From contig JAEWVY010000293.1 of NCBI GenBank assembly GCA_023396625.1, positions 1 through 12,133 on the forward strand: a DNA stretch of 12,133 bases. Direction: 5' to 3'. This DNA comes from Pseudomonadota bacterium (lineage in GTDB: Bacteria; Pseudomonadota; Gammaproteobacteria; Burkholderiales; Burkholderiaceae_C). Position numbers and translations under genes: made by a program. The notes beneath the pieces are model-generated. The model made no database searches. It saw only the letters and a list, made by a program, of their open reading frames with translations, and was not told the DNA's origin. Within the stretch, counting starts at the first letter, position 1. Each line of letters starts with the position of its first letter. Of the stretch, positions 1-8,017 are shown one piece after another.

Positions 1-732
1 GTACAGCAGAGAACTCCCCCCAAGCGTCAAGCCCAGCACAGACCAAACCATGGCCCCAGCCAGCTCCGCGTTCCATTGCATGGACTCAGACTCCAGAAGG
101 GTCAACGGTAGTGTTACGAGCAACGCCGCAAGCAGTTGCACGGTATTGGCGGTACGCACATCGCATGGCGCCACGAAACTCTTTTGATAAAGCGTTCCCG
201 CCGTGATGCTCATCAGCGCCGCAAACGCAAACGCCAGATTGGCAGGATTGACCATGGCTCCTGGCGAACCCTGCCCGAATTTGCGGGAAACCACCAGAGC
301 CAAGCCAATGAAACCTAGAAATAGACCCAACCACTGGCGCCTGGAAACCCGATGCGTTCCGGACGGCCCCTGCGCAAGAGAAAGCCAGACAGCGGTCAGC
401 ACAGGCTGAATGCCAACGATCAAGGACGACAGTCCGGAGCCCATACCTGCTTTGACGGCGGCCCAAACCCCTCCTAGATACCCCGCATGCATGAGTATGC
501 CCGTCACCGAAAGATGCACCCACTGATCCCGAGTGTCAGGCCACCTCACTCGCATCACAGCAATCCAGGGGATAAAGAAAAGAATGGAAAGGGCGTAGCG
601 AATCGCCAGAAACTTGAACGGTGGTGAATAGGGCATGCCATAGCGAGCCACTATGAAGCCTGTGCTCCAGATCAGCACAAACAAAGCAGGCATGGCCCGG
701 ACAAGAACGGACCGGCTGGGGCCGCTCGTCAT
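1..732 (-). CDS. EamA/DMT-superfamily transporter (partial, C-terminus beyond the window)
   Basis: The ATG at 732-730 opens a frame that runs without a stop to the window edge, giving 244 codons of a family usually about 290-310 residues long. The protein is a chain of hydrophobic segments. It starts with the EamA-type opening 'PALFVLIWSTGFIVARYG' (about residues 15-32), followed by 'HAGYLGGVWAAVKAGMGSGL' and 'SLIVGIQPVLTAVWLSL', as in the first ten-helix half of drug/metabolite exporters; the second half begins near 'FAFAALMSITAGTLYQKSF'. It should be an inner-membrane carrier, but its substrate cannot be told from sequence. The start ATG overlaps the pgsA TGA as ATGA (732-729), so it is probably translationally coupled to pgsA. 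Family call is confident; the exact role is unknown. Confidence 0.85.
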   Translation of the reverse strand, partial: MTSGPSRSVLVRAMPALFVLIWSTGFIVARYGMPYSPPFKFLAIRYALSILFFIPWIAVMRVRWPDTRDQWVHLSVTGILMHAGYLGGVWAAVKAGMGSGLSSLIVGIQPVLTAVWLSLAQGPSGTHRVSRRQWLGLFLGFIGLALVVSRKFGQGSPGAMVNPANLAFAFAALMSITAGTLYQKSFVAPCDVRTANTVQLLAALLVTLPLTLLESESMQWNAELAGAMVWSVLGLTLGGSSLLY

Positions 733-1295
733 TTCGCCCGAGCCCTGATTTCTGGCAACGCCTTCCGTAGGTAATAGGCCATTGACCAAACGGTCAAAAT
801 CGCCGCGACCCAGATCAAACCCGTGCCCCAAACCCTCGTGTCCACCAGCCCCATCAATCGCCCATCAAACAAAAGGAACGGGATGGCCACCATTTGTACC
901 GTGGTCTTGAGTTTGCCCAGCATATGCACCGCAACGCTCCTGGAGGCGCCTATCTGCGCCATCCATTCACGCAATGCAGATATGGCGATTTCACGCCCAA
1001 TGATGATCAGCGCGACAAAGGCATCAGCGCGATTCAGATGGACGAGGACCAGCAGTGAAGCACACACAAGGAACTTGTCCGCGACGGGATCGAGAAAGGC
1101 GCCAAAAGCGGACGTCTGATTCAGACGCCGTGCCAGATAGCCATCGAGCCAATCCGTCAGTGCAAAAACCGCAAACAGCACGGTAGCAATCAGGTTGCGC
1201 TGCTCCTCATGCAACGGCAGGTAAAACACCCCCACGATCAACGGAATCGCGAGGATTCTCGTCCACGTCAAGAGTGTGGGGATCGTCAGAAACAT
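729..1295 (-). CDS. pgsA: CDP-diacylglycerol--glycerol-3-phosphate 3-phosphatidyltransferase PgsA
   Basis: An integral inner-membrane enzyme that transfers the phosphatidyl group from CDP-diacylglycerol to glycerol-3-phosphate, the committed step to phosphatidylglycerol and cardiolipin. The 188-residue product has the complete CDP-alcohol phosphotransferase signature: D48, D51-G52, A55-R56, G65, D69 and D73, with the D-x2-D-G-x2-A-R-x8-G-x3-D-x3-D spacing. It opens with the typical 'FLTIPTLLTWTRILAIPLIV'. I chose the ATG at 1295 because the family N terminus begins there. A GGAGG lies 18 nt upstream, rather far, so an in-frame GTG at 1301 (12 nt spacing) is possible; a TTG at 1328 is less likely. 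It follows uvrC after a 44-nt gap, and its TGA overlaps the next gene's ATG. Confidence 0.95.
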   Translation of the reverse strand: MFLTIPTLLTWTRILAIPLIVGVFYLPLHEEQRNLIATVLFAVFALTDWLDGYLARRLNQTSAFGAFLDPVADKFLVCASLLVLVHLNRADAFVALIIIGREIAISALREWMAQIGASRSVAVHMLGKLKTTVQMVAIPFLLFDGRLMGLVDTRVWGTGLIWVAAILTVWSMAYYLRKALPEIRARAK

Positions 1296-1339
1296 GGGCA
1301 CATTGTGGCATGTCCTCCACTTGCTCAAACAGAATGACT

Positions 1340-3328
1340 CTAATGCAAAGCCCGATAGATCGCTTCAGCCAACTCCCTGGAAATGCCTTCTACCGAGGCG
1401 ATATCTTCCGCACTTGCATCGGCAACACCACGAACCCCACCAAAACGCTGCAATAGACGTGCCCTCTTTTTGGGGCCGATGCCCGGAATCTCCTCCAACC
1501 GTCCGCCATTGAAACGGACTTTTGCGCGCGCAGCACGCATCCCAGTGATGGCAAACCGATGTGCTTCGTCTCGAATCTGCGCCACCAACATCAGCGCCGC
1601 CGAATCCTGCCCAAGGTAAATCTTGTCTCGCCCGTCAGCAAAGACCAATTCCTCCAGGCCGACCTTCCTTGCCTCTCCTTTTTCCACCCCCACAATCCGG
1701 GAGATATTCAAGCCGTAAAACTGAAACACTTCCCGCGCCACCGCAACCTGCCCTTGTCCACCATCGACTAGAACCAGGTCAGGCAATCCAGCCCCTTCAC
1801 TTTCGCCCGAGGCTTCACCGCGATTCAAAATTTCGGCCAACTTTCCATATCGCCGCATGAGGACTTGACGCATAGCACCATAGTCATCTCCCGGTACTAT
1901 TCCATCAATCTTGTAGCGGCGATATTCGCTGCTCTGCATCTTGTGGTGATGGTAAACGACACAGGACGCCTGCGTCGCCTCGCCCGATGTGTGTGATATG
2001 TCGAAACATTCAATGCGAAACGCATCTGGCTGATCGGGAGCCAGATCCAGGGCATCTATTAGCGCACGCGTACGCGCCTGCTGAGACCCCTCCTCTGCCA
2101 GCAACCTAGCCAATTGAATTTCCGCATTTCTCTCAGCCATTTCAAGCCAGACACGTCGCTGTTCGCGAGGGTTGTGCACTGCGGAAATCTTGACACCGTT
2201 GTGCAACGACATGGCTCTGAGCAGTCCCATATCGACCGGATGACTCAATACAAGGACGGAGGGCGTCGGTGCCTCAAGATAGTGCTGCGCCATAAAGGCC
2301 TCAAGCACCTGCGACTCTGGTGATGGCGCCGTTTTGTCACCTGAAACTGTCGCCTTGGCTTCTTCCTCACCAGACATTGGAAGCCGAAGCGCCAGGGCAT
2401 CATCAACATGGACAGGAAAATAGGGGCGGTCACCAAGGTGGCGCCCTCCTCGAACCATGGCCAGGTTGATACATGCCCTGCCACCCTGAACCCGGACTGC
2501 CAAGACGTCCACATCCTTGTCGCTGGAAGTATCCACTGCCTGTTGATGAAGAACTCTGGACAAAGCCCCGATCTGGTCCCTGACTTCGGCAGCCCCCTCG
2601 AAATCCAGCCTCTCGGCACATTCGATCATGCGCCGCTTCAAGTTGCCAAGGACGCCCTCGGTATCTCCATGCAAAAAAGAGGTGGCGCCGGCCACGTCGG
2701 CAGAGTAGGCGCCAGCATCAATCAACCCCACACACGGTCCGGAGCAGCGCTTGATTTGAAACAGCAAGCAAGGGCGCGTTCTATGAGAAAAAACCGTGTC
2801 CTCGCAGGTCCGTATCCGGAAAACCTTCTGCAGGAGCTGAATCGATTCTTTCACGGCCCAAGCACTGGGATAAGGCCCGAAATACAAGTGCTTTTTGTCA
2901 ATTGCTCCGCGGTAATAGCTCATCCGGGGAAATTGCGCCGGAGCGGCCAAGCCAATGGTCGAAGCCTCGCTTGACGGGGCAGAAATTCTCAAATAGGGAT
3001 AACTTTTGTCATCACGAAACAAGATATTGAACTTGGGATTCAACGTCTTGATGAGATTGTTCTCGAGAAGAAACGCCTCGGCCTCCGAACGCACAACCGT
3101 CGTCTCAAGCCGGGCAATCTTGCCAACCATGTGATGGATTCGGGTGTCCCCATGGTCTTTCTGGAAGTAGCTCGAGACACGCCTCTTCAGGTTAGCCGCT
3201 TTGCCCACGTAGAGCAGCTGCCCCTCGGCATCAAAGTAACGATATACCCCTGGCAGAGTCGGCAAGGCCGATACTTGCGCCAGCAACTGGTCTGGATGCC
3301 GTGACGACGGCTCGATCACACGCGCCAT
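1340..3328 (-). CDS. uvrC: Excinuclease ABC subunit C (UvrC)
   Basis: The endonuclease subunit of the UvrABC nucleotide-excision repair system, which cuts on both sides of the damaged base. Seen in the 662-residue product: an N-terminal GIY-YIG nuclease (G27-V28-Y29, Y40-V41-G42, R50, catalytic E89 in LLENN); cysteines C175, C187, C195 and C199 with the 12-8-4 spacing of the UvrC iron-sulfur ligands; a UVR motif (about 231-265) for UvrB binding; an RNase H-like C-terminal nuclease with 'ECFDISH', 'LVDGGQGQ' and 'AHRFA'; and tandem helix-hairpin-helix motifs at 610-662. It is longer than the E. coli protein (610 aa), partly because of an acidic linker at about 318-340. I prefer the ATG at 3328, with GGGA about 8 nt upstream; an in-frame TTG at 3346 is an alternative. 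Confidence 0.97.
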   Translation of the reverse strand: MARVIEPSSRHPDQLLAQVSALPTLPGVYRYFDAEGQLLYVGKAANLKRRVSSYFQKDHGDTRIHHMVGKIARLETTVVRSEAEAFLLENNLIKTLNPKFNILFRDDKSYPYLRISAPSSEASTIGLAAPAQFPRMSYYRGAIDKKHLYFGPYPSAWAVKESIQLLQKVFRIRTCEDTVFSHRTRPCLLFQIKRCSGPCVGLIDAGAYSADVAGATSFLHGDTEGVLGNLKRRMIECAERLDFEGAAEVRDQIGALSRVLHQQAVDTSSDKDVDVLAVRVQGGRACINLAMVRGGRHLGDRPYFPVHVDDALALRLPMSGEEEAKATVSGDKTAPSPESQVLEAFMAQHYLEAPTPSVLVLSHPVDMGLLRAMSLHNGVKISAVHNPREQRRVWLEMAERNAEIQLARLLAEEGSQQARTRALIDALDLAPDQPDAFRIECFDISHTSGEATQASCVVYHHHKMQSSEYRRYKIDGIVPGDDYGAMRQVLMRRYGKLAEILNRGEASGESEGAGLPDLVLVDGGQGQVAVAREVFQFYGLNISRIVGVEKGEARKVGLEELVFADGRDKIYLGQDSAALMLVAQIRDEAHRFAITGMRAARAKVRFNGGRLEEIPGIGPKKRARLLQRFGGVRGVADASAEDIASVEGISRELAEAIYRALH

Positions 3329-3372
3329 CTGATTTTCCCGGTACAAACCGGTCCATTCGGAATCTGAAACGA

Positions 3373-3404
3373 CAACGGGTCACAGCTATAGCTGTAACCC
3401 GTTG
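3373..3404 (-). terminator. Hairpin downstream of tRNA-Pro, probable terminator
   Basis: An almost perfect 32-nt inverted repeat. On the minus strand the arms CAACGGGT and ACCCGTTG enclose one T-G pair and then ACAGC-TATA-GCTGT, making a 14-bp stem with a TATA loop. It lies 13 nt after the tRNA CCA end and 44 nt before the uvrC start. The downstream tract (TCGTTTC) is only moderately U-rich, so termination may be partial. It may separate tRNA-Pro from uvrC or act as a processing or stability structure. Confidence 0.5.
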
Positions 3405-3416
3405 CTTGATGTTCAA

Positions 3417-3493
3417 TGGTCGGCGTGGCGGGATTCGAACTCGCGACCCCTTGCACCCCATGCAAGTGCGCTACCAGGCTGCGCTACACGCCG
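3417..3493 (-). tRNA. tRNA-Pro (anticodon GGG)
   Basis: A 77-nt minus-strand tRNA with an encoded 3' CCA. The acceptor stem CGGCGTG/CACGCCG pairs perfectly. The D arm carries GCGCAGCCTGGTAGCGC. The anticodon stem CTTGC/GCAAG closes the loop ATGGGGT, which gives the anticodon GGG (34-36) reading CCC and CCU. The T loop is TTCGAAT in GGCGGG-type pairing context. The layout closely follows E. coli proL tRNA. It follows the MerR-family gene, the usual betaproteobacterial neighbour at this site, but has its own -10 box. Confidence 0.97.
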
Positions 3494-3504
3494 ACAAGCT
3501 TTAA

Positions 3505-3510
3505 ATTATA
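3505..3510 (-). promoter_or_regulatory. -10 box of tRNA-Pro promoter
   Basis: A perfect TATAAT on the minus strand ends 11 nt before the tRNA 5' end, which would place the transcription start only a few bases ahead of the mature tRNA. The -35 region would overlap the last codons of the MerR-family gene, and no good TTGACA match is seen there. The tRNA is therefore probably transcribed independently of the operon upstream. Confidence 0.6.
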
Positions 3511-3518
3511 GCGCCTAA

Positions 3519-3953
3519 TCACCCATCAACAGACAAAAGCTCCCTGATTTCGAACAATTCACGCCTGAAAAAATCGACACCACGTCCCCCAAAGGAAGGG
3601 GTGGCTACGTCGTCCTGAGGTACCACGCCACACGGCTCTTGCGGACCATTGTCCGAGCCCACACTGTCAACCTCAGAAAGCTGACCACGCTCGGCCAGCA
3701 TGGTTTCCTGGAGCTTGTTTCGCGCACCATTGATAGTGAAGCCTTGCTCATACAACAGACCCCGAATCCGCCTGATCATCAGCACTTCGTGATGCTGGTA
3801 GTAGCGCCGATTTCCTCTCCGCTTCATTGGCCTCAGCTGGGCGAACTCCTGCTCCCAATAGCGCAGCACATGCGGCTTGACACCGCACAAATCCCCTACT
3901 TCGCCAATGGTGAAATATCGCTTTGCAGGAATGGGGGGGAGCATTTTCTCCAT
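3519..3953 (-). CDS. MerR-family transcriptional regulator
   Basis: A 144-residue DNA-binding protein. The winged helix-turn-helix of the MerR family is plain: 'YFTIGEVGDLCGVKPHVLRYWE' across about 13-34 (split here only by numbering), then the wing 'RRGNRRYY' (about 45-52) and the helix 'HHEVLMIRRIRGLLYEQGFT'. The tail (about 85-144) is acidic and Ser/Gly/Pro-rich, with no cysteine cluster for metal binding as in MerR or CueR, so the effector is unknown. A MerR-like gene directly after ihfA is a conserved betaproteobacterial arrangement. I prefer the ATG at 3953; a TTG at 3962 and an ATG at 3944 (with GGAG just ahead) are in frame. The family is certain; its regulon is not known. Confidence 0.88.
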   Translation of the reverse strand: MEKMLPPIPAKRYFTIGEVGDLCGVKPHVLRYWEQEFAQLRPMKRRGNRRYYQHHEVLMIRRIRGLLYEQGFTINGARNKLQETMLAERGQLSEVDSVGSDNGPQEPCGVVPQDDVATPSFGGRGVDFFRRELFEIRELLSVDG

Positions 3954-4034
3954 GAGGTGCAAATTCCGGAAAGGTCTAGAAGACTACTCCAACTTGGCTT
4001 TCCACACCCGAAATTCTCTCCATTTCGTGGCAAA

Positions 4035-4382
4035 TCATCCTTGCAAAAACGGGACAGGCTCTTCGGTCGCACCGCCCTGAAGCTGAACCTTCATCTTATG
4101 GCTGGCGTGAAAAACCGCCACTCGCCGCGCATCGATGGGAATCGACTCACCCGTGCGAGGGTTCCGCCCTGGGCGGGGGGCTTTCGTTCGAATTTCAAAA
4201 TTTCCAAAACCAGAGATACGGACATCGGTCCCATCGACCAAGCTGGCTGCGATCAGATCAAAAAATGCCTCGATCATGTCCTTGGACTCGCGTTTGTTCA
4301 AGCCAATCCGCTCAAAAAGCAGATCGGCAAGCTGAGCCTTGGTCAAGGCCGGTGTTTCCAGGCTTTCTACCGTGATTTCCAT
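4035..4382 (-). CDS. ihfA: Integration host factor subunit alpha
   Basis: The alpha subunit of IHF, the heterodimeric nucleoid protein that bends DNA sharply at specific sites and acts in transcription, replication and recombination. The 115-residue product is a full HU/IHF fold. Helices at about 14-50 include 'LTKAQLADLLFERIGLNKRE'. The DNA-binding signature is at 57-75 (SGFGNFEIR, then RPGRNP at 70-75, with P71 the intercalating proline), followed by 'TGESIPIDARRVAVFHASHK'. The IPI-ARRV form favours alpha over beta or HU. It is longer than E. coli IhfA (99 aa), with about ten extra N-terminal residues and a GGATEEPVPFLQG tail. The ATG at 4382 has AGGGA about 5 nt upstream. It lies 52 nt after pheT, as in the classic pheST-ihfA operon. 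Confidence 0.95.
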   Translation of the reverse strand: MEITVESLETPALTKAQLADLLFERIGLNKRESKDMIEAFFDLIAASLVDGTDVRISGFGNFEIRTKAPRPGRNPRTGESIPIDARRVAVFHASHKMKVQLQGGATEEPVPFLQG

Positions 4383-4434
4383 GGCATCCCTACTTTAAAT
4401 CTTGACATTGAATCTCAGCCAGACCAGAAATTTA

Positions 4435-6870
4435 TCAAGCCCTTAAACGAGCTCCAAGATTTCTCTCGAGGGATGCGACCACCTCTTGAACAACAGCGTC
4501 GATCTGAGCGTCGGTCAGAGAGGTATCGGCGCTGTTGAGCGTGAGACGAACCGCCAGACTCTTTTCTCCAGGCACCAGGCCTGAGCCGCCCTCTTCGCCG
4601 CCCTTGCCCGGCTTGGGTCGGTACACGTCGAACAGGATGGCGTTGCGCAGCAGCCCCCCCGTGTCCGCACCCCACACCCGGGCCATCAGTTCGGCGTGGG
4701 TCACGGCCTCGGGTACCACCACGGCAAGATCACGCTCCACGGCCTGTTGCCGGGGAACGGGGGTCAACTTGGGCACGGGGCGTGCCAGCACAGCGTCCAG
4801 ATCGAGTTCAAACAGAACCGGCGCCTGTGCCAGGTCGTAGCCCTGGCGCCACTGCGGATGCAATTCGCCGACATGGCCAATTTCCTTGCCATCGAGCAGC
4901 ACGCGGGCACAGCGCCCCGGGTGCATGGCCGGATGCGTGGCCGCTTCGAACACGGGATGCAGGGGCGCCAGCAGGGATTGCACATCGCCCTTGATGTCGA
5001 AAAAGTCCACCGTGCGGGCCGGGCTGCCCCATTGAAGCGTTTGCGCCGGACCATAGGCCAGACCGGCCACGCGCACGGGTTGGTGGACGCCCTGCACGGT
5101 GGCGTCGGAATCGGGCACCGAAAGGTCACGCGCAAATACACGGCCCAACTCGAACACGCGCACGCGATCGGCCTTGCGATCGGTGTTGAACTTCAGAACC
5201 TGGATCAGCGACCCGAGCAAAGAGGAACGCATCACGCTCATCTGACTGGCAATGGGATTGAGCAGACGAATCGGCTGCGCGTTGCCCGCCAGTTCGTGTT
5301 CCCATCGCTCCTCGACGAAGCTGTAGTTGATGGTTTCCTGGTAGCCCAGGCCGGCCAGCAGGCGCCGCACGGCAAAGGGGCTGCGCCGGGATTCATCACG
5401 GATGCGTGCCGTGGTGGGCGCCACCGGCGCGTTCGTGGGCAGGTTGTTGTAACCCACCATGCGCGCCACTTCCTCGATCAGGTCTTCCTCGATGTCCAGA
5501 TCAAAGCGGTAGGACGGCGGAGTGACCGTGATCACGCCGTTGCCCTCGGTCAGGGGCAGGCCCAGACGTCGCAGAGCGTCGGCGCACTGCGCCTGGCTCA
5601 GTGGCATGCCGATGACCTTGGCCGCGCGATCCACACGCAGGGCCACGGGCTTGGCCATGGGCATATTCACCTGGGCATCGTCCAGCGGACCAGCCTCGCC
5701 GCCACAAATATCGAGTATGAGTTGCGTGATGCGCTCGATGTGTTCCACCGTCTGCGCGGGATCCACCCCGCGCTCGAAGCGGTGCCCCGCGTCGGTGGAA
5801 AAGTTGTAGCGACGCGAGCGGCCGATGATGGCCTTGGGCCACCAGAAGGCGGCCTCGACATAGACGTTGCGCGTGTCGTCGGACACAGCAGTGGCGTCGC
5901 CCCCCATGATGCCAGCCAACGATTCCACTTGCGCATCGTCGGCAATCACGCCCACCTTGTCGTCCAGGGCCACCGTGTTGCCGTTGAGCAGCTTGAGCTG
6001 CTCGCCGGTCCGCCCCCAACGCACGACCAGACCACCATGAATCTTGTCCAGGTCAAAAATGTGCGACGGACGACCCAACTCGAACATGACGTAGTTCGAA
6101 ATATCCACCAGCGCTGTGACGCTGCGCTGCCCGCAGCGCGCCAGCCTGTCCACCATCCACTGCGGCGTGACCGCTTTCGGATTGACATTGCGCACGATAC
6201 GCCCGGAAAAGCGCCCGCACAGATCCGGCGCGGCGACCTGGACCGGCATGCGGTCTGGATGCGCTACGGCCACCTGGGGGAACTGCGGCGGGCGCAACGG
6301 AGCACCCGTCAACGCCGACACTTCACGCGCCACCCCGTACACGCTTAGGCAATGTGCCAGATTGGGTGTGAGCTTGAGGGTGAACAGCGTGTCATCCAGA
6401 TTCAAGTGTTCGCGGATATCCTGGCCCACCGGCGCGTCCGTGGCCAGTTCCAGCAAACCACCATGGTCCTCGGAGAGCTTGAGTTCGCGCGCGGAACACA
6501 GCATGCCCTGGCTCTCCACGCCGCGCAGCTTGCCCAGCTTGATCTGGAACGGCTTGCCGTCGTCTCCAGGGGGGAGTTCCGCCCCCACCAGGGCACACGG
6601 CACCTTGATGCCGGCTCGGGCATTCGGCGCACCGCAGACGATGTTGAGCAGCGCTCCCTGGCCAGCGTCCACCTGGCACACACGCAGCCGGTCCGCATTG
6701 GGGTGCTGCACGGCTTCCTTGATTTCAGCCACCACGATCCTGGTGAAGGGTGGTGCCACCGGACGCAGCTCCTCGACCTCCAGCCCGGCCATGGTGAGGG
6801 TCTCTGCCAACTGGGCGGTGGTCAGCGAGGGGTTGCAGAATTCACGCAGCCAGGATTCCGGGAATTGCAT
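4435..6870 (-). CDS. pheT: Phenylalanine--tRNA ligase beta subunit
   Basis: The large subunit of the cytoplasmic (alpha-beta)2 PheRS, which charges tRNA-Phe; beta carries tRNA-binding and editing functions. The 811-residue length is normal. Domains in order: N-terminal EMAP-like tRNA-binding fold (about 40-150, 'IVVAEIKEAVQHPNADRLRV'); B3/B4 editing region (about 200-390, with 'YVEAAFWWPKAI'); B5 (about 400-480); catalytic-like core (about 485-690, 'LLNPIASQMSVMRSSLL'); and the C-terminal FDX-ACB anticodon-binding domain (about 705-811, starting 'VPRQQAVERDLAVVV'). FDX-ACB contains a glycine-rich loop (GKGGEEGGSG). The start ATG at 6870 is 47 nt past the pheS stop and has only a weak ribosome-binding site (GAG). 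Much of the gene is distinctly GC-rich compared with ihfA and uvrC. Confidence 0.97.
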   Translation of the reverse strand: MQFPESWLREFCNPSLTTAQLAETLTMAGLEVEELRPVAPPFTRIVVAEIKEAVQHPNADRLRVCQVDAGQGALLNIVCGAPNARAGIKVPCALVGAELPPGDDGKPFQIKLGKLRGVESQGMLCSARELKLSEDHGGLLELATDAPVGQDIREHLNLDDTLFTLKLTPNLAHCLSVYGVAREVSALTGAPLRPPQFPQVAVAHPDRMPVQVAAPDLCGRFSGRIVRNVNPKAVTPQWMVDRLARCGQRSVTALVDISNYVMFELGRPSHIFDLDKIHGGLVVRWGRTGEQLKLLNGNTVALDDKVGVIADDAQVESLAGIMGGDATAVSDDTRNVYVEAAFWWPKAIIGRSRRYNFSTDAGHRFERGVDPAQTVEHIERITQLILDICGGEAGPLDDAQVNMPMAKPVALRVDRAAKVIGMPLSQAQCADALRRLGLPLTEGNGVITVTPPSYRFDLDIEEDLIEEVARMVGYNNLPTNAPVAPTTARIRDESRRSPFAVRRLLAGLGYQETINYSFVEERWEHELAGNAQPIRLLNPIASQMSVMRSSLLGSLIQVLKFNTDRKADRVRVFELGRVFARDLSVPDSDATVQGVHQPVRVAGLAYGPAQTLQWGSPARTVDFFDIKGDVQSLLAPLHPVFEAATHPAMHPGRCARVLLDGKEIGHVGELHPQWRQGYDLAQAPVLFELDLDAVLARPVPKLTPVPRQQAVERDLAVVVPEAVTHAELMARVWGADTGGLLRNAILFDVYRPKPGKGGEEGGSGLVPGEKSLAVRLTLNSADTSLTDAQIDAVVQEVVASLERNLGARLRA

Positions 6871-6917
6871 AAAGATTACTCAACGTGATGTGAAGCGCGA
6901 CACCGTGGTGCGGCTCT

Positions 6918-7955
6918 TCATTGAAACTGGGACAGGAAACGGATATCGCCGTCAAAGAAGAGGCGCAGGTCGTTCACGCCGTAACGCAGCATGGCCAGAC
7001 GGTCCACGCCCATGCCGAAGGCAAAGCCGATGTGGTGCTCGGGGTCCAGGCCAAAATTCTCGACCACGCGCGGGTGTACCTGCCCGCTGCCGCCCACTTC
7101 CAGCCAGCGTCCAGCCTGGGCACCCGACTGGAACTGGATGTCGATTTCCGCGCTCGGCTCGGTAAACGGGAAGTAGCTGGGACGAAAACGCAGTTCCAGG
7201 TCCTTGGTTTCAAAAAAACTGTGGCAGAAATCCGTGACCACGACCTTCAAGTCCTTGAAGCTCACCTTCTCGCCCACCCACAGTCCTTCGACCTGATGAA
7301 ACATGGGCGAATGCGTGGCATCACTGTCCACGCGGAAAGTACGGCCAGGTGCGATCACGCGAATTTCGGGCATGGGCTGGCCCGCATGGGCCTGGGCCAG
7401 GTGCTTCTTGACATGCTGCACCGCGTAACGGTTCTGCATGGGACTGGTGTGCGTGCGCAGCAGATAACCGCCCTCCACGTAGAAGGTGTCGTGCATGGCC
7501 CGCGCGGGGTGATCCTCGGGAAAGTTCAGCGCGCCGAAGTTGTACCAGTCGTTCTCGATTTCCGGGCCGTCGGCCACGTCAAACCCCATGGAGCCGAAAA
7601 TCTGCTCGATGCGCTCCATGGACAGCGACACCGGGTGCAAGGTACCCATGCCGCGCTTGCGCCCCGGCAGACTGACATCCAGCGCCTCGGCCTTGAGCTG
7701 AAGCTGCAACTCCGCCGCCGCGAGTGCCTGGCGACGCTCCGTGAGCGCGGCCTCGATGCCCTGCTTGGCCTGATTGATCGCCGCGCCGCGGGACTTCTTC
7801 TCCTCCACGCTCAAGCTCGCCAGGCCTTTCATCAGCTCGGTGATGCGGCCACTTCTGCCTAGATACTTGGCCTTGGCATCCTCCAACTCAGCAGGAGTCG
7901 CAGCCTGCGCAAAGCTCGCGCGGGCACCATTCAGGAGGGCATCCAGCTCATTCAT
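6918..7955 (-). CDS. pheS: Phenylalanine--tRNA ligase alpha subunit
   Basis: The catalytic subunit of PheRS, a class II synthetase that activates phenylalanine and transfers it to tRNA-Phe with PheT. The 345-residue product starts with the coiled-coil tRNA-binding arm (about 1-85). The class II core begins at 'LHPVSLSMERIEQIFGSMGF', includes 'HTSPMQNRYA' and the motif-2 stretch 'HSPMFHQVEGLWV', and ends with motif 3 'GFAFGMGVDRLAMLRYG' (GVDR at 316-319). The ATG at 7955 is the family start, but no clear Shine-Dalgarno precedes it. A terminator-like hairpin ends about 20 nt upstream, so expression of pheST may depend on readthrough. Cotranscribed with pheT. Confidence 0.97.
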   Translation of the reverse strand: MNELDALLNGARASFAQAATPAELEDAKAKYLGRSGRITELMKGLASLSVEEKKSRGAAINQAKQGIEAALTERRQALAAAELQLQLKAEALDVSLPGRKRGMGTLHPVSLSMERIEQIFGSMGFDVADGPEIENDWYNFGALNFPEDHPARAMHDTFYVEGGYLLRTHTSPMQNRYAVQHVKKHLAQAHAGQPMPEIRVIAPGRTFRVDSDATHSPMFHQVEGLWVGEKVSFKDLKVVVTDFCHSFFETKDLELRFRPSYFPFTEPSAEIDIQFQSGAQAGRWLEVGGSGQVHPRVVENFGLDPEHHIGFAFGMGVDRLAMLRYGVNDLRLFFDGDIRFLSQFQ

Positions 7956-7973
7956 AGTCTTATATACGTAGGT

Positions 7974-8017
7974 CGAAACAAAAGGGGATTGAAGCCTTCA
8001 CAAGCCTCAACCCCCTT
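7974..8017 (-). terminator. Intrinsic terminator or attenuator between rplT and pheS
   Basis: On the minus strand, arms at 8017-8004 and 7995-7982 form a 14-bp stem (with two G-T wobbles) around an 8-nt loop, TTGTGAAG. The stem closes with AAGGGG/CCCCTT and is followed by TTTTGTTTCG, a normal U-rich tail. It lies about 50 nt after the rplT stop and ends about 20 nt before the pheS ATG. It can end the thrS-rplT transcript, attenuate pheST, or do both. Confidence 0.75.

Noticed and set aside
3382..3395. LexA-type box in the hairpin ahead of uvrC
   Set aside because: The core is ACAG...CTGT, the reverse of the CTGT-N8-ACAG arrangement, with the wrong inner spacing.
3639..4538. 299-codon plus-strand open frame across merR, ihfA and the pheT end
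   Set aside because: It spans three well-supported minus-strand genes and both gaps between them and has no family resemblance.
4696..6348. 550-codon open frame on the plus strand opposite pheT
   Set aside because: It is antisense to a certain gene in a GC-rich stretch where stops are scarce, has no recognisable domain, and is rich in His, Gln and Arg as expected from a reversed frame. The same applies to the plus-strand frames at 6116-7165 and 6921-7862.
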